Shown piece after piece: positions 57,343-64,000 of a DNA stretch of 64,000 nucleotides. Source of the DNA: Staphylococcus lutrae (GTDB taxonomy: Bacteria; Bacillota; Bacilli; Staphylococcales; Staphylococcaceae); NCBI RefSeq assembly GCF_002101335.1, contig NZ_CP020773.1:1364001-1428000 (forward strand), written 5' to 3'. Both the position numbers and the translations under genes were made by a program. Below the pieces are notes generated by a model. It saw nothing but the letters and a program-made list of their open reading frames with translations. It had not been told where the DNA came from and ran no database searches. Every line of letters starts with the position of its first letter. The stretch's first letter is position 1.

Positions 57343-60300
57343 ATGAATAAGTTGATCATGCAATTTGATAATCAATTGAAATGTCTCAATTTACAATCAC
57401 GGAAAACATACACCATTAGTGGGGAGCGCGATGCGAACGTCGTATTTAAAGGGCTTCAATCAGACATGACGTTAGCACAAGCAGATTCGGGGACTTGGTA
57501 TGCCAATGATTACCCGTTACAATCTAAAGTTTCGATGAACGGGTTAGACATGACTTTGTTCACGGACCAGGACGTCCATGCATTTTATTATAAGTCGGCG
57601 CCTGTCATGACAGTGGGTCCTAATCCATATGATGACGTGTACATGTCTCAAATGCGTAATACGCTCATCATTAAGGGATTAGAAGATTATAAAACGACGT
57701 ACACATTACAGCTCATCTATGACGCGGATAGCGCAGTGTTTATCAACTATGAGAAAAAAACAAGAGGGACCTATCATCTGAGCATAGGCGATCATCTTTA
57801 TTTAGAAGGTATGATGATTGAATTGCGGAAAGAAGGCTTTTATCTTATTACGCAACATAAAGTTGAAAGCCAACTCATTCGTATGCGTGTGACATATCCA
57901 AAGGCTTCAGATGCACAATATCATGATTATCAACGCTCACCAAGAATTATTCATCGTGAACCTAAAGATTCTATCAAAATTGAAAAACCGCCGCAGCCTA
58001 TACAAAAAAACAATTCAGCCATATGGCGTTCAATCATTCCGCCTTTAGTCATGATTGCTTTAACCGTGGTCATCTTTTTGGTTCGACCTATTGGAATCTA
58101 TGTCATTATGATGATGGGTATGTGTTTAGTCACTATTACTTTTGGAGTGACCTCCTATTTTTCTGAACGTAAGCGTTATAAAAAAGAAGTGAAAGACCGT
58201 GAACATGCTTATCTTAAATATCTAAGAGAAAAAACAACACAAATTCATAAAGCGATGAATCAGCAACGTTTCAGTTTGAACTTTCACTATCCGACGTTAC
58301 ATGAAATTCAAGAAATTGTAGAAACACGCGCACCAAGAATTTATGAAAAAACAGTACATCATCATGACTTTTTACACTATCAATTAGGTGTAGCAGATAT
58401 TGAAAAATCTTTCAAAATCGACTACTACGAAGAAGAATTTAATCAACGGCGCGACTTTTTATTTGATGAAGCTAAAAAATTAAACGACTTTTATCAAAAA
58501 CTAGAGCAAGCGCCACTCATCAACGACTTAACGCATGGACCAGTCGCTTATGTAGGAGAACGCAGTCATATTATTGGTCAACTTGAACAAACGTTGTTAC
58601 AACTTGCTACGTTTCATAGTTACCATGAGGTTGAATTTTTAGTTGTCATGCATGAACATGAGCATCGAGCATTTAGTTGGACGCGATGGTTACCTCATAT
58701 GAACTTAAAACAGCAAAATATTCGGAGTTTCGTGTATAACCAAAGAACCCGAGATCAGATTTTGACTTCTCTATATACCATGATAAAAGAGCGCATGCAA
58801 TATGCGAGAGAGCAGCAAAGCGAACAAGTGTTGTTCACCCCTCACTTAGTCTTTGTCATTACGGATATGTCTCGAATTTTGGATCACGTTATTTTGGAGT
58901 ATATCAATCAAGACTTAACACCATATGGAATTTCGCTTATTTTTGTTGAAGATGTAGTGGAAAGCCTTCCAGAACATGTGAAAACAATTATAGATATTAA
59001 AACAGAAAATGAAGGCGAATTAATCATGAAAGCGGGCGAGCTTGTCCAAATCAAATTCACCCCGGTGGCATCAAATGGTATAGATAAGGGCAATGTGGCA
59101 CGTCGATTAGCAAATTTAAATCATGTCGAACAAATGAAGAATACCATTCCGGAAAGTATTACATTTTTAGAAATGTATCAAGTCGCGTCAGTGGAGGCAC
59201 TGAACGTTCAGAAACGTTGGCGCGAGAATGAAACATATAAAACAATGGCGGTACCCCTCGGTGTAAGAGGTAAAGACGATATTTTGTTTTTGAATTTACA
59301 TGAGAAAGCACATGGGCCACATGGTTTAATTGCCGGGACAACAGGTTCAGGGAAATCTGAAATTATCCAATCCTATATTCTGTCTTTAGCTGTGAACTTT
59401 CACCCACATGAAGTGGCTTTCTTGCTCATCGACTATAAAGGTGGGGGTATGGCCAATTTATTTAAAGATTTAGCGCATCTTGTGGGAACGATAACGAACC
59501 TTGATGGCGATGAGGCGATGCGTGCATTGACCTCTATTAAAGCAGAACTACGTCGGCGTCAACGTTTGTTTGGCACGTATGATGTTAATCACATCAATCA
59601 TTATCACAAGCGATTTAAAGAAGGAATTGCAAAAGATCCGATGCCACATTTATTCATTATCTCGGATGAATTTGCTGAATTGAAATCAGAGCAACCTGAA
59701 TTTATGAAAGAACTTGTGTCTACAGCGCGTATTGGACGTTCACTCGGAATACATCTCATCCTTGCAACACAAAAGCCATCTGGTGTTGTCGATGATCAGA
59801 TTTGGTCGAATGCCAAATTTAAATTAGCACTCAAAGTTCAGGATAAGCAGGATAGTAATGAAATTTTAAAAACACCTGATGCTGCTGACATTACATTGCC
59901 AGGTCGTGCGTATTTACAGGTGGGGAACAATGAGATTTACGAACTCTTCCAGTCGGCATATAGTGGCGGCACATATGATCAGACAGGAACGTTTACCGAA
60001 AGTGAAGATCAAACCATTTATTTAATTAATGATTATGGTCAATTAGAAGCGATTAATAAAGATTTGAGTGAAATCGAAAACGTTGAAACAGAAACGAACG
60101 AGACGGAGCTTGAAGCGGTCATTCGTCATATCCAAGAAGTCACACAGTCATTAAAAGTACCGCGAGTGAAGCGCCCATGGTTGCCTCCGTTACCGGAAAC
60201 CGTTTACCAGAGCAGTTTGACCAAAACAGCGTTTCAACAATTGTGGTCGGATACGATTAAACCTGTATCGCTGACGTTAGGATTAAAAGATGTCCCCGAA

Positions 60301-61767
60301 GCGCAGTATCAAGGACCACTTGAACTTAAGCTGAATGCGTCCGGACATGTCGCCGTCATCGGTAGCCCCGGCTACGGTCGATCCACGTTTTTACACAATG
60401 TCATTTTTGATATCGCACGTCATTACCGACCGGACCAAGCACATATGTATTTGTTTGATTTTGGTACAAATGGCTTAATGCCTGTCGTAGATGTCCCACA
60501 TGTGGCAGATTATTTTACTGTAGATCAAGAGGATAAAATCAAAAAAGTACTCAAACGAATTCACGAAACGATGAACGATCGCAAAAAATTACTCAGTCAA
60601 TATCGAGTTGTAAATATTGAACAATATCATCAATTCACCGGTGGAACAGTTCCAAATGTATTCATCATGATTGATAACTATGACACGATTAAAGAAACAC
60701 CATATCAAGAAGCATTTGAAGCAATGATGACAAAATTGACACGCGAAGGGCTCGCACTAGGCATGTATTTAATTTTAACGGGATCCAATACAAGTAGTAT
60801 TCGAACGCCTATTTATACGAATATTAAAACGAAAATTGCCCTATATCTTTTTGAACATAGTGAGATTACAAATGTGATTGGCGCTTATAAAAAAGGAGTC
60901 AAAGATATTAAAGGACGTGCGGTCATCAACGACGATCAATACACACAATTTCAAATTGCGATACCGTTTCAACCCGTTGAAAACTTGACTTATAATGATC
61001 AAATTCAGAATGAGATTGCAATGATGAAAGAAAACTTTGTAGGGGATATGCCAGAACGTATTCCGATGATGCCTGAGAAAGTATTAAGAAGCGAATTGGA
61101 AAAAACATATCATTTGGAAGACATCGTGATGAATAACCATCAAATCCCGTTAGGTTTAGATTTTGAAAATGTGAAGTTAGTTAGTCTTGACTTAAACACG
61201 CCAAGTATTGTAACGGCTGTTAAACCAGTCGATCAAGAGTATTTAAATCAATTGATTATTGATTACTTGGATATTTATAAAAATCAAGAAACAGTTATTT
61301 TAGTAGATGCAGATGAAAATATGGAAAAGGTTTCAAATAAAGTAACTTCATATTATGCAAGTGGATCAGAACTCGCTATGATTCGCAAAGGATTTATTCA
61401 AGAAATAGATGCTCGTAAATCTGGAAAGCGTTCAAGTAAGGATAGAAAAGTAGTATTTATCAATAATATTAAGCGTTTTATACAAACTACAGGGATAACA
61501 GAAGATGAGGTGCGCCGTTTGTTTAATGAAGCGCCTAACTATAACGTGATTGTTATCGCAAGTGGTTTATATTCTGACACAATAGGCGCCTTCGATAAAC
61601 AAAGTAAAATGATGACACGCATTGTAAATCAAGCGGTCATTAGTCACAAGATTTCGGAACAAGAGTTTTTACCAGTTAAAAATCGATATGGAGAACCCGA
61701 ACTTAAGGCGAAAGAATGTTATGTAGTGAAAAATCAAGAATATCAAAAATTGATGCTAATGGAGTGA
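57343..61767 (+). CDS. essC: Type VII secretion motor ATPase EssC
   Basis: 1474 aa, FtsK/SpoIIIE-type. Two FHA-like domains (about 1-190), two membrane helices (about 228-268), then three ATPase domains. D1 has a proper Walker [10 protein letters not shown] (about 665-673) and Walker [12 protein letters not shown]2 has GSPGYGRST, where Arg replaces the P-loop Lys. D3 is degenerate. The C-terminus is the specificity part that in S. aureus differs among essC variants and tracks with the downstream toxin module; here that module is LXG-type. Confidence 0.95.
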   Translation: MNKLIMQFDNQLKCLNLQSRKTYTISGERDANVVFKGLQSDMTLAQADSGTWYANDYPLQSKVSMNGLDMTLFTDQDVHAFYYKSAPVMTVGPNPYDDVYMSQMRNTLIIKGLEDYKTTYTLQLIYDADSAVFINYEKKTRGTYHLSIGDHLYLEGMMIELRKEGFYLITQHKVESQLIRMRVTYPKASDAQYHDYQRSPRIIHREPKDSIKIEKPPQPIQKNNSAIWRSIIPPLVMIALTVVIFLVRPIGIYVIMMMGMCLVTITFGVTSYFSERKRYKKEVKDREHAYLKYLREKTTQIHKAMNQQRFSLNFHYPTLHEIQEIVETRAPRIYEKTVHHHDFLHYQLGVADIEKSFKIDYYEEEFNQRRDFLFDEAKKLNDFYQKLEQAPLINDLTHGPVAYVGERSHIIGQLEQTLLQLATFHSYHEVEFLVVMHEHEHRAFSWTRWLPHMNLKQQNIRSFVYNQRTRDQILTSLYTMIKERMQYAREQQSEQVLFTPHLVFVITDMSRILDHVILEYINQDLTPYGISLIFVEDVVESLPEHVKTIIDIKTENEGELIMKAGELVQIKFTPVASNGIDKGNVARRLANLNHVEQMKNTIPESITFLEMYQVASVEALNVQKRWRENETYKTMAVPLGVRGKDDILFLNLHEKAHGPHGLIAGTTGSGKSEIIQSYILSLAVNFHPHEVAFLLIDYKGGGMANLFKDLAHLVGTITNLDGDEAMRALTSIKAELRRRQRLFGTYDVNHINHYHKRFKEGIAKDPMPHLFIISDEFAELKSEQPEFMKELVSTARIGRSLGIHLILATQKPSGVVDDQIWSNAKFKLALKVQDKQDSNEILKTPDAADITLPGRAYLQVGNNEIYELFQSAYSGGTYDQTGTFTESEDQTIYLINDYGQLEAINKDLSEIENVETETNETELEAVIRHIQEVTQSLKVPRVKRPWLPPLPETVYQSSLTKTAFQQLWSDTIKPVSLTLGLKDVPEAQYQGPLELKLNASGHVAVIGSPGYGRSTFLHNVIFDIARHYRPDQAHMYLFDFGTNGLMPVVDVPHVADYFTVDQEDKIKKVLKRIHETMNDRKKLLSQYRVVNIEQYHQFTGGTVPNVFIMIDNYDTIKETPYQEAFEAMMTKLTREGLALGMYLILTGSNTSSIRTPIYTNIKTKIALYLFEHSEITNVIGAYKKGVKDIKGRAVINDDQYTQFQIAIPFQPVENLTYNDQIQNEIAMMKENFVGDMPERIPMMPEKVLRSELEKTYHLEDIVMNNHQIPLGLDFENVKLVSLDLNTPSIVTAVKPVDQEYLNQLIIDYLDIYKNQETVILVDADENMEKVSNKVTSYYASGSELAMIRKGFIQEIDARKSGKRSSKDRKVVFINNIKRFIQTTGITEDEVRRLFNEAPNYNVIVIASGLYSDTIGAFDKQSKMMTRIVNQAVISHKISEQEFLPVKNRYGEPELKAKECYVVKNQEYQKLMLME

Positions 61768-61772
61768 TGCAC

Positions 61773-62045
61773 ATGGTCATAAAATTAGGTGAAACAGATG
61801 TGACTGCATTAATCGATAAAATGAAAACAAGTGCTAATCAATTATCGATTTCAGGTAGTGAAGTGAATTTAACTGAAACAAATATGATTACGTTCAAGGA
61901 ATATGAAGAGATGTTTGAAGTGTATAAAGCAGCATTAGACAACTATAAGCATATCGTTATACAAGATTCAGAGGCGATGTTAGGAACAGTTGAGGCAATT
62001 GTGAAGCATGACAGAGACATAGCTAACCAAATTAATAAAGAATAG
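61773..62045 (+). CDS. Small helical LXG-partner (TIGR04197/DUF3130-like)
   Basis: 90 aa, all helical: VIKLGETDVTALIDKMKTSA, a short turn, then FKEYEEMFEVYKAALDNYKH and a C-terminal helix. No WXG, but its size, location and two-helix plan match the partner proteins encoded ahead of LXG toxins, which form the targeting complex. ATG 61773 (GGAGTG 6 nt upstream) is preferred to a longer frame reaching back into essC. Confidence 0.7.
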   Translation: MVIKLGETDVTALIDKMKTSANQLSISGSEVNLTETNMITFKEYEEMFEVYKAALDNYKHIVIQDSEAMLGTVEAIVKHDRDIANQINKE

Positions 62046-62055
62046 AGGTGAAGCA

Positions 62056-62448
62056 ATGGGAAAAGCCGAAATCCGTTCTCAAATAGCACATAATAAAAAC
62101 TTAATAGGTACTTTGGAACACGACCTTGCAAAATTACAACGTGAATTAGAAATATTGAAGACAGCATTGAACAAAGTGAAGGAACATCATCAAAACTTTC
62201 GAGATACCATGAGTCATTATAAAAGTGTCACTATATCTGATAATGATTGGAAGGGACAAACGAGAGATAAGAGCAATATGTATGTTGACAATATAACCGA
62301 AGCAGCTAATGAAGCAAATCAAAAATTTGAAACAGCAATCGAAAGACTTCAAGAAGATATTAGAAAAAAAGAAAATGAAATACAAGGTGTGAATGACCAT
62401 ATCAGTAGTTTACAAAGCGCTATTTCAAGTTTAGAAGCGCGATTATAG
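62056..62448 (+). CDS. Coiled-coil LXG-partner (YwqH/DUF5082-like)
   Basis: 130 aa, almost entirely coiled coil (LAKLQRELEILKTALNKVKE and ERLQEDIRKKENEIQGVNDH) with a central NDWKGQTRDKS turn that resembles a WXG turn. This is the plan of YwqH/DUF5082 or DUF3958-type proteins that accompany LXG toxins. ATG follows AGGTG by 5 nt. Cotranscribed with its neighbours. Confidence 0.7.
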   Translation: MGKAEIRSQIAHNKNLIGTLEHDLAKLQRELEILKTALNKVKEHHQNFRDTMSHYKSVTISDNDWKGQTRDKSNMYVDNITEAANEANQKFETAIERLQEDIRKKENEIQGVNDHISSLQSAISSLEARL

Positions 62449-62465
62449 TATAGGGGGTGAACAAT

Positions 62466-64000
62466 ATGACATTAAAAGTGGATATGAGTGAAGTTTACAA
62501 TATGAAGAATGCCATTCAAAAAGAACTGCATAAAACGGATGGCGATTTAGATACCCTAAAAGGAAGTTTAACGGCTTTAGTGGAAACGAAGCAATTTGAA
62601 GGTGCGACAGCAACAAATGTTAAAAATTACACAAATTCTTTTCACAATAAAACTATTGTAAAATTTAAACAAACGAATGAAAATTTTATTAAAGATGTTA
62701 CAAAATCAATTAATAAGTTTAGCAGTGAAGTAGATAGTAGTAAATTTGCAATTTTAGATGAAGTTAAAATCAGAGATTATGAAAAAGACATTAAAAGTAA
62801 AATTAAAGCGATGAGGGAGTCAATTGAATTTGCAAATTTTCACATTGATGTAGCCGGCTCATTAACAACAGCTCAAAAAATAGGTTATAAGCAATTGGAA
62901 ACACAGGCAGATGCATTTAGAAGCCATGTAAAAACGACACTTGAGCATTTAACAGATTTTGATGCTATGAATTCAATTGATGGGGATTTGACGAATAATA
63001 CCATCACTGAACTGAAAAGTCTCACCTCATATGTTAGACGGGATTTGCCAACGCAACGTTCAACAATTAAAGGTACTTCTCAGAAGATTGAACGGGCTAT
63101 AAAGATTCATAAAACTAAGGAAGAAATTGTTAGATGGCAAGAATTTCTTGAGAAAAAAAGTGATTATACGAACAGTCTTCCGCCCCACCTCAGAAAAGGT
63201 TTGAAAGCGTTTAAACAAGCAGGGCGAGAAATGTTAGCATTAAAAGCTATAGGAAATGGAGATGCTCTTGCTGGTTATAATGAGTTTATGAAAGTAAGGA
63301 ATATCGATAAGATAATAGATAATATGCCGAAAAAGCAATTACAAAAAATGGCACTGTTTATGCATACGGATATAGATAATATCAAACTTAAAAACTTATT
63401 AAAAGGTTCTGGGGAGTTCGTTAAAAATAATCCATTTAGAAAAGGGAACCTAGTAAATTGGATGACGAATGTTCAAGAATATAATAGTAAAAGTTCTGAA
63501 CTTTTAAAGAATGAATTGAAGGATAAAAACTTTCAATATAAGTTTGGAGATTCTAAGAAATTTTTTGATACAGCAGAAATGAAAAAAGCAGCATCAACGG
63601 AATTTAAAAATACATTTTCATCAAAAAACTTTAGAGAATACATTCTTAAAACAGAAAATTTTAAGTCGAAAACTGCTGCAGCTAAAAATATAAAGACGTA
63701 TGTTGATGAAGGCTTAAAAACATTAAAAGGGGACTTTGCGTCGAAAAATGTACTAGGAAAATTAAGGTATTCTATGAAAGTAGGCGGTAAAGTACTGAAG
63801 CCGTTAGCTATCGCAGCGACCATTGCGGATAATATGGATGAAAAAAAGTCAACTCAAGAAAAAATAGTAGGAATGGGCGTTGATTTAGGTGCCATAGGTG
63901 CAAGTGCTGCTGCAGGTGCAGCGATTGGTACAGCTATACCAGTGCCAGTACTAGGTACATTAGTAGGGGCAGCAGGAGGGATTCTTGTAGGTGCACTTTT
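62466..64000 (+). CDS. LXG-domain type VII effector with C-terminal glycine-zipper region (partial)
   Basis: At least 511 codons, open to the window end. N-terminal LXG domain (VDMSEVYNMKNAIQKEL, KQFEGATATNVKNYTNSFHN) of about 200 residues; a helical middle; then a Gly/Ala-rich hydrophobic stretch (GAIGASAAAGAAIGTAIP, PVPVLGTLVGAAGGI) typical of glycine-zipper membrane-inserting toxins. ATG 62466 follows GGGGGTGA by 5 nt. Toxin activity and any immunity gene lie beyond the window. Confidence 0.8.
   Translation, partial: MTLKVDMSEVYNMKNAIQKELHKTDGDLDTLKGSLTALVETKQFEGATATNVKNYTNSFHNKTIVKFKQTNENFIKDVTKSINKFSSEVDSSKFAILDEVKIRDYEKDIKSKIKAMRESIEFANFHIDVAGSLTTAQKIGYKQLETQADAFRSHVKTTLEHLTDFDAMNSIDGDLTNNTITELKSLTSYVRRDLPTQRSTIKGTSQKIERAIKIHKTKEEIVRWQEFLEKKSDYTNSLPPHLRKGLKAFKQAGREMLALKAIGNGDALAGYNEFMKVRNIDKIIDNMPKKQLQKMALFMHTDIDNIKLKNLLKGSGEFVKNNPFRKGNLVNWMTNVQEYNSKSSELLKNELKDKNFQYKFGDSKKFFDTAEMKKAASTEFKNTFSSKNFREYILKTENFKSKTAAAKNIKTYVDEGLKTLKGDFASKNVLGKLRYSMKVGGKVLKPLAIAATIADNMDEKKSTQEKIVGMGVDLGAIGASAAAGAAIGTAIPVPVLGTLVGAAGGILVGAL

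Overview
The window is a low-GC Firmicute chromosome and almost certainly a coagulase-variable Staphylococcus. Evidence: the guanine-riboswitch xpt-pbuX-guaB-guaA operon, the nine-gene staphylopine (cnt) operon, panBCD, an esxA-esaA-essA-esaB-essB-essC type VII secretion locus, and a YSIRK-type lipase, a superantigen-like protein and a SCIN-like complement inhibitor. Many core proteins look close to S. aureus but are clearly not S. aureus. The S. hyicus/S. agnetis or S. intermedius groups are plausible, but I cannot decide the species from sequence alone.

Layout. (1) 1-11.2 kb is core chromosome: an ABC ATPase, cystine transporter TcyP, a TPP-riboswitch-controlled glycine oxidase ThiO, three small housekeeping or stress genes (one behind a textbook SigB promoter), and the purine salvage/GMP operon. 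(2) 11.2-19.7 kb is a decayed integrative element at the 3' end of guaA. It holds an integrase, a divergent repressor/Cro-like pair and a DUF771-like gene. An IS21-family element follows, itself interrupted by an IS3-family element. Beyond it lie truncated accessory genes (DUF3885, a subtilase stump, DUF1433) and a frameshifted AbiF-like HEPN gene followed by a compact two-hairpin RNA with its own promoter and terminator. (3) 20.3-35.6 kb is an accessory/virulence stretch: NERD protein, HTH protein, SCIN-like inhibitor, SSL-like exotoxin, membrane-anchored SNase/Excalibur nuclease, a lipase broken by a stop and a frameshift, a membrane GDPD, a CPBP protease, an LPXTG surface protein behind a perfect SaeR box, and an ABC exporter whose ATPase is frameshifted inside Walker A. 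(4) 35.8-46.0 kb has a DUF4767 lipoprotein and the complete cntKLMABCDFE metallophore operon with a Fur box and a Zur box around its promoter. (5) 46.4-50.3 kb has an ABM-fold protein and panE / panBCD. (6) 50.6-64 kb is the type VII system: a CHAP hydrolase (EssH-like), esxA with a terminator before esaA, the membrane machine, then an LXG-toxin module (two small helical partners plus an LXG protein running off the window).

Functionally the window combines purine and pantothenate metabolism, metal acquisition (staphylopine made by CntKLM, exported by CntE, re-imported by CntABCDF), immune evasion and type VII toxin export. Several accessory genes are visibly decaying (lipase, ABC ATPase, AbiF, DUF3885, subtilase).
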